A DNA stretch of 64,000 nucleotides from Argyresthia goedartella (GCA_949825045.1 OX463814.1:37776383-37840382); one strand, 5' to 3'; counted from the stretch's first letter, positions 42,992 to 54,295 are shown. Program-made: numbers and translations. Notes: generated by a model not told the origin, from the sequence alone.

Positions 42992-44543
42992 TTAGGCTCG
43001 AAAAAAGTTATTGTTGCTCACTTCTTGTGTGATACGTGTCGTTTTCTTTGTATTGCTAAGCACCGGGAAGAAGTTTAATATTTTGGTTTGAGTCTTTACT
43101 TTTTGTTGGATGTCGTATTTTGTTTTTGAGGTTATATCCTTAGAGAAGTAATAGGGAATTGTACCTGGTTTTGTGTGTCTGTTTTCGTTGTTATTATTTG
43201 CTTTATTATTTGATTGTGTATTGGAAGTTTGTGCTTTTTTTGAAGCAAAGTTTAAATCTATCGATCTTTTGTTGTAATTCAGATAATTTGTATCATAATC
43301 ATTTTGAGCGATCGCATTATTTATCATTTTGCTCATTGTGTCTAACCTTGTTAAAAACGTTTCCCTGTCATGTTGTCCTATTTTTAAGAAGGTACAATTT
43401 TTATGATTTTTACTGGCTATTAACAATGTATCATTCAGCTTGTTTTCATTTAGGTAGTCTGATTTACTTATACTAAGCAGTATCACATTGGGTTTCTCCA
43501 ATTTTTGAAGAATTGCTCCCAAGTCCATCAGTAGTTTGGTCGGGTTGTTGTCGTGTTCACCAATTGACAGAATGACGTAGTCATCTTCTTTTATGCTGAA
43601 TAGATCACATGTTTTCCCAATCTCTTCAGATTTTGCATTGGGTTTTATGAAAGAAGTGATGTTGTAGTCTTTCACCTTTTTTTGCGTGTTCATTTTGTAC
43701 ATGAGCTCTGATGATAGTCTTGTGCATTGCCGTCCTCCGAAAATGAAAATTGAACTCTTGTCTTTTCCATCAATCTTGATTTCATTTGTTTTTTTTAGTA
43801 GTTTTTCTTCATAAGGTGTTGTCTCTTCATTCGTTGTTTTCTTCACATTTTCTTTCACGCCTTCATTTTTAGTGCTTCCTTCTTCAGCGTGATTATCTCG
43901 TTTCTCGTGTTTTGAGATTTCTGATTCTTTCTTATTTTTAACGTTTTCATTGTCGTCTTCATTCGCAGTTTCTGTGTGTCCTTTTTTTATGTCAATGTAT
44001 TGTTCATTGCGTGTTGGGGTTTCTGTTCGAGACTCCACCTCTTTTCCCACTTTGTCATAAATTAGTTTCTTAAATAATTTCTTTTTCTTCGTGCTCATGC
44101 TCATATTGTCAATATAAATTTGTTTGTAAATGTCATTCTGTTGGGTGATTTTTCCAATAATACATTTCAGGTCATTGTTTTCAATCAGAAGATTGTCTAT
44201 TTCTGTGTGTGCACTGGCTATATTCTGTTTGAGTTCTTCAATTTCTTCCTTATAATTACTTTCTCGCAGATTCTCCAGTCTTATTGATAGGTCTGGTAGA
44301 CTTCTATTCAAGGTTTCTGTGCTGGATTGGAATTGGTGTGGAAGTACTGAGATTACTATTTTCCAGATTTTCATGCAATGATTGTTTGCGCATTGAATCT
44401 TCCAGTAATCTAGGCTTGAATCTTTTTCTAAATGTTACTCCGACTGGGGTCATCGTGTTATCAATTTGTGTATTTTTGTTGATTTTTTGTCCACTGTTTG
44501 GCGACTGAACTCTTGGAAGCAGCGTTTGTTTCGCAGACTTCAT
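42992..44543 (-). pseudogene. CR1-like ORF1 with coiled coil and SGNH-like domain
   Basis: Minus strand. The likely ATG is 44543 (MKSAKQTLLPRVQSPNSGQK), in a frame that ends at about 44304. The main frame (from about 44374 to 42992) takes over in the overlap, implying a one-base shift near 44310-44350. Main part: coiled coil (NYKEEIEELKQNIASAHTEI), a long charged Lys/Glu-rich linker, then SSIFIFGGRQCTRLSSELM, DDYVILSIGEHDNNP and KPNVILLSISKSDYLNENK. The beta-strand/G-x-H-D-N spacing resembles the SGNH esterase-like domain known in CR1 ORF1 proteins, although the catalytic residues are not securely placed. Asn-rich basic C-terminus. Ends at 42992, 16 bases before the ORF2 ATG. Confidence 0.7.
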
Positions 44544-44714
44544 CTTGCACTTGCAGGCAGTATAGGCTCGTGGATGTGCAAGTGACTTCTGGTGGTCTGA
44601 TCTTGGAACTATTACGTCTTTTTGGTATTATGTAATATTGCTTGGTACAGCTGGTAGATCACAGGTTATGTTTGGTATTCATCAACAAGTGCTTGATTTA
44701 TCGCACAGGTGAAG

Positions 44715-44838
44715 AAAAAAAAAAAAAAAAAAAAAAAGTAAAATCGAAAAAATTATGAGTCGTGGTGGGACTCGAACCATGTCCACCTTGCGCTGCACAG
44801 TATAGTCAGCCTCCTTAACCGTTCGGCTATCGAGTCGC
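44715..44838 (-). repeat. tRNA-derived (SINE-like) sequence with oligo-T run
   Basis: On the minus strand from 44838: an A-box-like TAGCCGAACGGTTAAGG and a B-box GGTTCGAGTCC (about 44767-44777), at spacing expected for RNA polymerase III promoters. About 30 bases later comes a 23-T run (44737-44715 on the minus strand), which would terminate Pol III. A full cloverleaf does not fold cleanly (acceptor and T-stem mismatches), so I call it tRNA-derived and not a functional tRNA. Confidence 0.6.
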
Positions 44839-46880
44839 TAAGAGACGCGTCGAATATAGTCTTTGGGTCCTATGTAGTTGAAGGTCGGTGAAGGTGCATC
44901 TGTGCGTTATGTAGTTGGTGGACTTTGCACTGCACGATATTTGTCACAAGATTTACACAACGAATAACGTAAGTTATGATATTGTTCACTGAGTTTATAT
45001 GTTATTTGCTGATATGACCTTGTTTAACACTGCTTTCGTATCTATGTACGGTTGTAACTGATCACTTTTACACTGTTTCTTGTTATGGTAATATTGTGTC
45101 TTTTTCACTTTAATCACTTGTTTAGTCCGGTTGATACAATTGATTTAATAGTGTCTATACTTAATCTATATTATATCACAAAAAAAATGTACTTGTTTAA
45201 GCGTAATTATATCCTTATTTAATTTTTAACACGGAGGTGCCTTTTAAGAGGTGTTTACGTAGTGAAGCGAGCGACACATCTCCTGATCGATTATTCTGCA
45301 ATTTCGTTAGACTTGACATTTCGTTAGGATTAAATTTCGCATGTGAGCCAGAATACAGTTTTTGTGGTGCATAAGAAAATTTGTATTAGAATTTAGTTAC
45401 GCGACATAAGGGAATGCTTCGTCTGTGCAAAGGTCCCCGTTACTCCAGGCGGAATGACCCGCAGTGTGAGAGGGACGGAATCGGGGAAAATTACAAAGAG
45501 GCGGTTTTAAATTGAAACAAAATTAATTAAAATAGGCATGAAAATTTATCTAACAGGTAATTTAGGTATAGTCAAAACCCATCTAAATATATATTTTTGA
45601 ATTATGTGTACTTGAATTCCGATTTGTCAGAAAATCAAAAAGGTGTAAATTTAGACCTCATTTCAATATTAATTTCTATCAAGCGAAATTCCTCCAATCG
45701 GGATTCTGTTATTATAAAACCTAGAAAAAAGTCCCAACATTGTTATGTTATTTTATTTAACTTGGGACTTCTTTTGAGCAGCAGAGAAATAACTTCAAAA
45801 AGTGTCGATTTTGTCGATATATCACCTTAAAGGCTCATGCGACAAATTTGCTAACGGCGTGAGAATTGGCCCCGTCACGAGCACAAAAGTCTATCGAACT
45901 TTGCTGAAACCATCTAATGCAGATTCTAATATGTCTTATGTATAGACCTTTTTGTGTTTCAGACGTGTGTTGATTTTATTATTACGCTTCAAGCTCAGAC
46001 GGTAAGTGGTACACTCTTAACTTTGAGTGTAAATGACATCCCCGTAGAGTTTCTTGGTGCTATCTTCTCTGACAAGCGTATTTCTGAAGCACTGGTAGAG
46101 ATTCTGCCATGAATCACCACTTGAAGGGGAAAATTCCATTTTAAAACTTAAATCAGTTATGTACTCATTAGTTTATAGTTGATCATATTTGATTTTATTC
46201 TTATTTTTTTCCATGTTTAAGAGACTTAAGTTAGTGTTTGACTTATAATAAATGATTTGAGTTTTGTGTTCTGAGTGGAGATATGAATTTTTCAGTTTGT
46301 TTAAAACCTAATTGTGTCTAGTTTTAGAATTTTCTCTTTCGAAATCACTCATCTTACTAATTAGGAATGCAGTTTATAACTAAGAAAATAAAGATAGTAT
46401 CGGTTGATGTATCGCTAGTGTTGTCGTTACTGCCAATTGAATTTCTATTTTCGTTCTTTCTGGACATTTTAATACCCTATTTCAAAATAAGCCTTCAATA
46501 TCAAATAGGGTCCTCCTTTGAGTAATCTAGGTACTTAAGACTCATTTGTGCCAAGCAATTGCGCAGAAGTTAAATACCTACCTATCACGATATTGTTGAC
46601 GATATTTCTCATACTTTAATCAGACTTAGGCCGGGATCCTTGAGCGACAATTCGAAATTTGATGGCAATCTGCTGCCACCGTCTCTGCCACCGTCTCTGC
46701 CACCGGCTCGGGCACTGACAGTGAAAGTATGAAATGAAAGCCTTACTTTCATTCTGAATTAACAGATTGTCGCAAAGAGGTATCGGCAGGCGGTAAATGT
46801 TGACGAATTTCTTTCGGCTTGTGTTTAAACGATTACCAAAAAATTCGAAAATTGAATACCAATAAATTGGAAATTACTGC
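44839..46880. other. Intron DNA without recognised gene
   Basis: AT-rich with small tandem items: TCTCTGCCACCG three times (about 46672-46708) and AGT repeats (about 46887-46915) at its end. No coding sequence supported. Confidence 0.4.
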
Positions 46881-46918
46881 AAGAAATAGTAGTAGTAGTA
46901 GTAGTGGTAGTAGAAGTA

Positions 46919-47150
46919 AATGATCACCAAATTGTGTTTGGATAAATGATCACCAAACTTCTTTTTATGTTGTAAGTATTTTTTTTTTCTAACATGTTCA
47001 AGCTAACACTAAGGATAAAGGGGGCTTCGCTTCGCTCACTCCCTTTACCCTTCATCTAAGCTACCACGTTTTGCCCTGATATTTTCTGCATCTTTTGGTG
47101 ATCATTTACCCATTTTGGTAAAGAAAAAAATAATTTGGTGATCTTTATCT
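46919..47150. repeat. MITE-like inverted repeat beside an exon
   Basis: Left side carries AAATGATCACCAAA twice (46919, 46945). Right side carries its reverse complement TTTGGTGATCATTT (47093) and a shorter TTTGGTGATC (47135). About 170 bp of non-coding DNA lies between. It ends about 35 bp from the donor of the exon at 47184-47396. Confidence 0.65.
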
Positions 47151-47183
47151 TTGTTGCCATTAATTTTAACCGGCATGACTCAC

Positions 47184-47396
47184 ATTTCATCCTGAGGCAA
47201 GTTCAGCGTCACACTTCCCTTCACGTCGTCGCCATACTTGAGGTAGCCGAAGACGCCGACCACGCCATACAACACTGCAACCAGGGCCATGGTGCAGTTA
47301 AGTACCCCTGGACAGCCGAGGAAGTATTGGGGCCTCTTCATCTCGTTCTCAACTGGCATCACCACGTTGATGCCTTCCATTGCGAAGATGGCTGTG
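47184..47396 (-). CDS. SLC36/pathetic-like amino acid transporter, exon (fifth visible)
   Basis: Minus-strand exon of 213 bp, acceptor TTTTCAG before 47396 and donor GTGAGT after 47184. It completes a Ser codon with the AG left by the exon at 55095 and leaves AT for the exon at 857-1026. It encodes STAIFAMEGINVVMPVENEM, the family's most characteristic signature (FxxEGIxxVxPxEN), then KRPQYFLGCPGVLNCTMA, a helix (LVAVLYGVVGVFGYLKYG) and DDVKGSVTLNLPQDE. No lesion. These residues belong to the central transport helices of SLC36-type symporters, found in plasma or lysosomal membranes. An AG three codons downstream could be an alternative acceptor but would lose the phase. Confidence 0.93.
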
Positions 47397-48431
47397 CTGA
47401 AAATAAAATATAGAATAAGTTTGAAAATCCTTCTTATTAAGCCGGGTACTCATTAGCGAGGCGTAACTTCAACCGTTGCTCGAATTTTAAGGCCCGTGTA
47501 TTGGTAAAATTTGCAACTTGATTCGTGGTAGTTAAAATTTTGGACACAACCATATTAAATAAAATAGCTGCTCACGCTGCATCATGTAGTTTTTGTGTGT
47601 ATTTAACTTATTTCTTCAAAAACACTGAAAATTTATTTATTTCAAATGCACGCATATTAGATAGTTTGAAAATTTTCTACGCAAGAACCACAATTTTATT
47701 TTAGTTAGCAAATTTTTGGTGAAAAACGTCTATTTAGGTATTATTTTTCATCTAGTTCCATTGACATGTTTTCAAACACATACATTGAAGGAAAAGGAGA
47801 TCTTCGTAACAAATATTTTTTCGGTATTAAGGAAGTATTTCCAAGGATGAACAATTCTAAACCCTGTCGGTCGGTCTCGTTTAATACGCGTCGATAGTTG
47901 ATCGACTAACGGTTTTGACTATCTTATGGTGACACATACAAACTGTACCCCCCCGCCCCTCTAGGGGGGAAATTTCGCCATACCCTTTCTAGCAAATTTA
48001 GGCTACATAGAGAACCTTTGTACAAAGTTTCATGACTCCGTTTAGGCTCTGCGTTGTCCGTAGGTCACTCAAATAACGATTTATCAAGTAGATGTAATTT
48101 ATTTGTTTGTGTTTTTATGTTCTAGTAGGCACTTCGCACGTGCCACCTCAAACTACTACGAATCACTAATTTAACTTCGAGCTCATTCATCCATCGAAGC
48201 GCTATTGTTCTTTGAAACTCATTCAAGTAAAGTTGCGTGGCCAGGCGGGAAACCCGACGGCTAAATACCCTTGGGCGGTCGGAGAGGGTAGCGAGATTCC
48301 TTATTGACATTTGTAATTACCGCTTCTGTGCTTATAAACTTTACTGCGTACTTAACACTTTAATAGGAAATTGGTGAGAGTCTAATCAAAATATAGCTAT
48401 TTGTTTTATCATTGGTGGGTTTATGTTGATC
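47397..48431. other. Intron DNA
   Basis: No gene. It holds the second copy of the ACATTGAAGGAAA-centred repeat (about 47767-47811) and a C-rich patch (about 47949-47970). Confidence 0.4.
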
Positions 48432-49514
48432 TTACACACGTTTACATAAGTATAGTATTAAGTACATACTTACATACATAACACACACACACATAGCGTC
48501 ATGCCTTTTCTTATACGGTTTACGGTTACGACACGGTCGATGCCAGGCGGGAGGGGGCGAATGGGCAGATACAAGTCGCACCCAAAGCAATGAGCGCCCT
48601 CTCTCCCACGGAATCATCCGGTCAGGCCATTCGGGCGTTTGCCATCGGTACGACACAGACCCGCGCAGATACACAAGATATAATGGCTGTAACAAGAGCC
48701 CGCTTGACAATGTCATTGATAGGGAAGTGCCGGGAAAGCCTGCCCGCACTTCGAACGCAGTGCCGACCGTGCCGACCCCAAGCGTCCATACTCGCACCAC
48801 ACACGCAGGAATGGGACTGGCAGATGTCACAGCCCAGGCGCAAGGCGACAGCCACGCGCAACGTGTAATTTCTCAGAAATGTTCTTAGTTGAGGAGAAGG
48901 CAAGGCGTGAAGACAGAGCCCCGACTCTGGCTGCGAAACTGCGAGCAGTCGTGCCAGCTCGAACCTTTAACTCCGGTCCAATAACTCGTTTAGCGTAACT
49001 CCGCACGATACCTCATCCCGATTGCGCTGTGGGTGCGGGTGCTGGGGCGGAATGCTACCAGTACACCAATCATGCCATAGCCCTAATGCCTGCTCCGCGA
49101 ATGGGATACGAAAACTATCACCATGAATATTTAAAATAAGAGTGACAAGGTCTCGCACCGTCGAATGCCTCAACCACCGTGCCCTGATGGGCAAAGCTGC
49201 TTGGAACCACTGAGTGGAAGTCATTTCGATAGTGTATAATTGGGAACTGACAGACAACTTCTCAGAATTGTTAGTGCGACGTGGGCTGGGAGTTGTTTTA
49301 AGTGCTCTTTGGATGTCAAAAGAGCTCTTGTTTTGTCCGATAAGACACCCGCGATACCCTCGGGAAAGACTGGTGCACCCAATAAAGTAAAGTCGGATTT
49401 GTCCATTAACCTTAACCCTGGGGCCACGGAATTTACTTCTGATAGCACTTCCGGGGAGACCTGGCTGGAACAGGGGTATAATTCGCATTTCTGTGGATTC
49501 ACTTCCAGCCCCAA
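48432..49514 (-). pseudogene. Second RT-family relic with cysteine-rich and nuclease-like C-terminus
   Basis: Minus strand, three or more frames, in order: GLEVNPQKCELYPCSS, FTLLGAPVFPEGIAG, LRSCLSVPNYTLSK (49514-49221); WFQAALPIRARWLRH (about 49205); [56 protein letters not shown] (48870-48690); and MIPWERGRSLLW (about 48620). This is the post-palm part of an RT followed by a Cys/His motif and an R-P-D...W-type nuclease-like segment. I recall this arrangement from poorly named retroelement proteins in several animals. Palm and catalytic residues are absent. It differs in sequence from the element at 36008-38114 but shares the plan. Confidence 0.65.
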
Positions 49515-49671
49515 CCTCGCTAAACCCTAGTTTTTAGTTAAATAAAGATTTTATATTTGTATTTGTAAATAAACAATATCAGATTAAAAAAAATATATCT
49601 GGAAAACTACCGAGTTCCTACAACTTAAACTGATTGTGATTAGAATAAACATAAATATTTAAATACAGGTA

Positions 49672-49853
49672 CATACGCTGCTTCTGGCCCCACACAAGGA
49701 TACCCTGTGTCGTGGGAACCAGAAAAAGCGATATCACACACATATAAACAACCAAGACCTGGTTTTTTTTTCATTACCCCCAGTCGGGAATCGCACCCGT
49801 GACCTCTCGCATGTTATGCAGAGCCACAACCGCTGCACTACAGAGGTCGTCAC
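49672..49853 (-). mobile_element. tRNA-derived SINE
   Basis: Read on the minus strand from 49853: A-box-like TAGTGCAGCGGTTGTGG and B-box-like GGGTGCGATTCCCG, about 35 bases apart, then an A-run and a body (GGTTCCCACGACACAGGGTA, GGGGCCAGAAGCAGCGTA) to about 49672. Head-body layout is that of a tRNA-headed SINE. No target duplication was fixed. Confidence 0.7.
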
Positions 49854-50049
49854 AAATGACCCCAACTATCCAACAAAATATTTTGAAAGCCCTAGTTAAT
49901 GGCCCTCTTTCTGAAGTCTAGCTGCAGATTCGCAAAGATCACAAAGGTAATCTGAGTATAAGTATTTCACTGAATACAGTTTTAACCTAAGTGTATCCCA
50001 AAATAAGCTGTAAAAAGGGGCCACTTTACATAGGCCGCATTCACACTTA

Positions 50050-50870
50050 ATGGTATAGGCATGCGATTGTATCATTTTTCACCGATGTATCTAAATAGTG
50101 TACCCTGCGAAGATTCTGATTTACACAGAACAACACGAGATTTTATGAATAAAATGGGTTCCCATGATTAGTGATGTGTTTTAAAACCATCCGCGATATA
50201 ACAAATCATAACATTATTTAAATACTATCGTAGATTTTGCGGGTTATCATATGGTTGTGGTGGCGCAATTAGTATGATACCGATTTCGCAGTCTAGGTCT
50301 AGGGTTTTGGGTTCGAATCCACGTTCGGACATAATATAATAGTAGTTTTAGTGACTGCTGCATAATGGAGGGCATTAAAACTCGAGAGTGGGTTTATGAT
50401 ATCACTCGAGAGTTTTAATGCCTAATTATGTACAGTTACATACACTAGTTTATCTACACACAAATCATAAGCTCTCTTTGATGTGTTCAGGAACCGTATG
50501 TTTGACCGGCATTGTGGTTCTGCAATTGTTTAGCTTGTTCTTTAGTACCAACTTCACGCAGACGGGCGTCGGCGGCGTTCGAAATTTGAATGTCATTACC
50601 AACTTCACAGACAAACTAGGGACGGCACGCGGGTGGGCGTCGGCGTTCGAAATTTGAATGTCATTATATGTAGAAAAACTACACATACGAAAAGAGTTTT
50701 TACCAAGTAGTTTAACATAATGCTGATCGTGACGTGCGGTTTTTGAACGCAGTAAAGAGGGTTTATGATACGTGTGTAGATAAATTATCTTTGTGTTTTT
50801 GTTGTATTCATTTTAGTAGTTAAGTTTACTTGCACGATGGTACGGAACCCGTCGTGTGTGAGTCCGATAA
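50050..50870 (+). mobile_element. SINE-like repeat, copy 1, interrupted by a MITE-like insertion
   Basis: Shares blocks and order with 53920-54295: an ACACGAGATTT start, GTGTTTTAA, CCGCGAT, TAGATTT, TGTGGTGGCGCAATT, the B-box GGGTTCGAATCC (50309-50320) and the 3' phrase GTACGGAACC plus GTGAGTCCGA (about 50839-50862). In this copy the phrase after the B-box is separated from the 3' phrase by about 460 bp (50345-50805) that copy 2 lacks. Confidence 0.7.
50449..50784. mobile_element. MITE-like inverted-repeat insertion
   Basis: Left arm 50449-50497 (TTTATCTACACAC, AATCATAAGCTCTCTTTG) is matched in inverse orientation by 50735-50784 (GTGTGTAGATAAA at its end). Between the arms a segment of about 55 bp containing GTTCGAAATTTGAATGTCAT occurs twice (about 50547-50605 and 50607-50667). 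A separate 11-bp hairpin pair sits just outside (50372-50382 with 50411-50421). Confidence 0.65.
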
Positions 50871-51169
50871 TTATTCACAACAAATATTTACTTTTCTGCT
50901 TACTCTTTCCAACAGAAGCTGACATGTAAGAAATAAGGATGCATATATACATCAGCAGATGGAATACTCTGCTCGATTGACAAACGAGACGCAGAAAACA
51001 AACAACATGTGTAACCTGAGCATCCACAATAGGTCACACACAAGACAAAGACGGCGCCCGCGTGCGAAGAGCAAAGGATCAGATTACATAATAATAACAA
51101 GTGGATGTTTACGTATTGCGAGGAATAGGCTGTGCACATATTTTACACAGACAGCAAAGTATACATGAG

Positions 51170-51600
51170 CTTATTGACCGGCAAAGGAATTCTCTATGTC
51201 GGTAAGGCTGCTCTATCAGAAGCAACACATTAACTTTATCAGGGCACCACGACTTCAGCCACAACAATGTCACCATCTTTATCTGGCAATCCCCTGGCAT
51301 TGATCCTGAACTAGATAGTTAACACCACAGACATCAAGACGTACATGGAAGAAGATCACAACGATGAGTGGCCCAACATCAAAGCCCAGATTGACAACTT
51401 GAAATAACAAGCTGATGCACCGCTAACAAGACATGATGTGTATCAGTACTCTATATTGTACACGATCCTGGTACTCATAATTCTGGCGGAGATTATCTTC
51501 GTCATTACCATAAAAAATAATCAACTGACAGCACCGAGCACGTCCTCACGATCCCTTACAAGGACATCTAATTGTCACTGACAGCCCGGGATTAGCAACA
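51170..51600 (+). pseudogene. Possible env-like relic (membrane anchor)
   Basis: A plus-strand stretch with stops reads DHNDEWPNIKAQIDNLK, then, after a stop and in frame, YSILYTILVLIILAEIIFV followed by ITIKNNQ. A lone strongly hydrophobic helix followed by a short polar tail, after a charged coiled segment, resembles the C-terminus of retroviral-type envelope proteins such as the one at 20475-20795. No other env or LTR sequence was recognised nearby, so this is tentative. Confidence 0.35.
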
Positions 51601-52289
51601 GGATCAACGCCAAATTTGCTTACCAACGGATATCAGCGATCAAAAAGTTTCATTCTCAAATTTAGCTAGTAAGGGTAAGACTGATCCATCTTTTTATATA
51701 CGAAAAACTTAATAAATTTGCCAGTAGATGTTAATGAACAGAACCCGAACAAAATCTATTCAGATTTCATCAACATTACTCACCAGAATGCGATACAGTT
51801 TTTAAATTAAAGAAACGACGTTAAATCAAAATTTAAAGGGCAACTTTTGGAATTTGTAAAAGTAGTGCTAATTTGTTTGATTTTTATGAACAAAACCTAT
51901 AACTATAATAGAAAATTTCATGACTATGTTAAAAAATATTGCAAACCTTTCAAGTTGGTTTGTAGAATTGCAAAAGCTTATACATAAATAAAAAATACAA
52001 AATAGAAATAAAACGGTTTGGCAAATAATAAACCGTGAAACTGGCAAAGTTATACCAACAGACAATGATTTCTGCTTAAAGGTGATGATGTCGTTAAATC
52101 CAAGGCTGAGGTAGCTGGAGCTCGAGATTTCAAAATGTATCATGTATATACCCAGAAGCGTCCGTGGCCGGTCCCGGGCCCGGTCGTGCGGGTAGCAACA
52201 TCTGGCTGAGACGGGATCTGCATGGGTGTCCATTTCTTTGTGGCATTTGTTTCGCTAAGCTGTAGGTCTACAGGGAAGCTTGAAAACAT

Positions 52290-52410
52290 CTAACGGTCAG
52301 ATTGGACACTAGCCGACACCTCCATCAACCCTTACTGAGCCAGCGTGGTAGAGTATGGCTCAATTTTACACGTATCCGGGTAAAAGGTGGATGGGGATTT
52401 TAATGGGCTA
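52290..52410. repeat. Dispersed repeat, also at 59865-59960
   Basis: CATCAACCC, ACTGAGCCAGCGT, GAGTA and GGCTCA blocks in the same order occur here and at 59868-59912. Each is followed by a GGGGAT and AATGGGC phrase. Non-coding. Confidence 0.6.
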
Positions 52411-52542
52411 CATTATTATTATTATTATATTTCTATCCCCAGGACATCGTCAAAACGTTAAGATTACTTAACTTAAACATACTGAAGACCTGTGGGGTAT
52501 ATTATTTAAAGTCATTTTTATTATTGGCTCAAAATTCCAAAT

Positions 52543-52870
52543 TCCAAATGTCTTTATTACTGTAGATATTTACATATACTAAGCGATCGTTATTTTTTAC
52601 CACTTCCCTACATTGGACCACTGTGGGAGAAGCAGGGCGTAGAAACTCCCACAGATTGATTTTAAGAACTCTTTTAAAATTGCTTGTGCTTAACTAATAC
52701 AAATATTATAATATCATTATCATAATTTATTAATTATTATTCATGCCATTCCTGCTTATTAGCAGGAATAAATAATTACAAAATTATTAACAGCAAGGTC
52801 AGTGTTGAGCCAGATTAACCCCATACAGTAAGTTGGTTCAGTTCAGTAATTCTTGTTATTGCCCTACACT
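52543..52870 (-). repeat. 3' fragment of non-LTR family (copies A/B)
   Basis: Matches 57795-58040 in order: TTTATTACTGTAGA, TTTACATATAC, CTACATTGGACCACTGTGGG, CACAGATTGATTTT, TTAGCAGGAATAAATAATTAC-like, GAGCCAGATTAACCCCAT. Just left (52480-52530) the family's far-end phrase (ACTGAAGACCTGTGGGGTAT) occurs in the opposite orientation, so two pieces of the family lie head to head here. Confidence 0.75.
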
Positions 52871-53919
52871 TAACTTATATTCTATACCTATAAAATGATT
52901 CGCTGTACGTTGTTCTTACTAAATCTCTGAAATGGCCCGACCAGTTTGAACAATTCCTATTCACATTTACTGTCCTCAGTCCGGAAGAGGTTTTGGCAAA
53001 AAGAAAATAAGGAAAAACTCACAGAAACAGCCAAAAAATAAATAATGTTTTGTATGGGAAGTGGAGAAGTCTCAGCTTCCTATCGCTGGTTGGCATACGT
53101 AGCCATAGAAGAATTTAAACTATTTTGCCAGTGATTAATTACGTAGGACCTTATGTTCCACCGCTGTGCGATCGCAGATAAACGAAACTCTTTGCTTACA
53201 CTTAATCTGTGTGTGCGATGCATATTGTTACTATGCAAAGGATAGATGGCGTTAGAAGCGGATCTTTTTCACTTACCTACAATACGCCTTTTATTTAATG
53301 ACCACATATTGTATTACTAATTTTCTTGCCAACGCGACACTTTAGGGTATTTACTATAATATTATATAATATTACTTATTTTTCAATACAATTTTAGGTG
53401 GTACGACTTTCACCGGGCCTTTATTATACTATTAAAATGAATATGTTTATTTGCTCAAAAATAAAGAAATTCTAAAATATACACAAACAATAAATAAATA
53501 CAAGTACGATGACCTATGCTGATTTTCCCGTGCATATTATCCTAAATTGGAATCAGGGGCAGTGCTGCCGAAAATAAGTTTTGCAAAAATTGTGTGGTCG
53601 TGCTGTACGTACAAATTCGTTTCCACAAAAACTGGACCTTCCTGTGACAGCAAGCTTTGATCTCGCGAACGTAGAATTATTAATCTGAGATTGGGTCAGA
53701 TATTTACTGATGAAAGATTAAATATAATGCCAATAAGATGATCAAATGTGAATATTGTAAATACATTACATTGATAGGTACTTATAGTAAAGAAATATGT
53801 TTTAACCATACGAGATGATTTTACCATATTCTATTATATGATGTATAATATTGCCATGCAGTGAAATAAGTGAATTGTCATAAATATCACAATTAAAATA
53901 TTTTCTCTAGGGTTCCGTA
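52871..53919. other. Intron DNA
   Basis: AT-rich; no gene or clear repeat identified. Confidence 0.4.
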
Positions 53920-54295
53920 CCCGAAGGGTGCCAAACGGGACCCTATTAATACCCAGCCTCCGCTGTATCTCATGAGTCGTAAAAAGTAGAGAGATGAAAT
54001 TTTGACAGAATGTGTATTAAACTACACGAGATTTAATGAATTAAAGAGGGTCCCTATGCAAGAGACGTGTTTTAACACCACCCGCGATTTAACAAACAAT
54101 GACATGATTCAAATATGATAATAGATTTCGCGGCTTATCACATGGCTGTGGTTGCGCAATTGGTTTGATATCGGTATCGCAATATAAGGATTCTGGGTTC
54201 GAATCCAATTGTTTTATTAATTTTAGTGGTTAAGTTTTCCTGTACGGAACCCTTCGCGTGCAAGTCCGACCCGCACTTGACCGATTATTTTATTC
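53920..54295 (+). mobile_element. SINE-like repeat, copy 2, uninterrupted
   Basis: Starts AGGGTTCCGTACC, includes a tRNA-like promoter pair (GTTGCGCAATTGGTTTGAT and B-box GGGTTCGAATCC at 54195-54206) and ends with TGTACGGAACCCTTCG and GACCCGCACTTGACCGATTA. The start and end phrases are ones I associate with very common lepidopteran repeats. It serves as the uninterrupted reference for copy 1. Confidence 0.7.

Larger units (their letters stand above)
39983..44570 (-). mobile_element. CR1-like non-LTR retrotransposon, nearly full length (minus)
   Basis: Minus-strand element with ORF1 (44543-42992, two frames), ORF2 (42975-40126, one internal stop) and a 3' end at a tandem 7-bp tail (AATAAGA units on the plus strand, about 39983-40013). 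Short-period tails replace poly-A in CR1/L2-type elements. The 5' end is near 44570 but was not fixed. Same strand as the transporter. Confidence 0.82.

Noticed and set aside
44757..44838. Functional tRNA gene
   Set aside because: Promoter boxes are present but acceptor and T stems do not pair well; described as tRNA-derived.
51868..52233. 121-codon minus-strand open frame
   Set aside because: No recognisable domain, low-complexity composition and no splice or promoter context.
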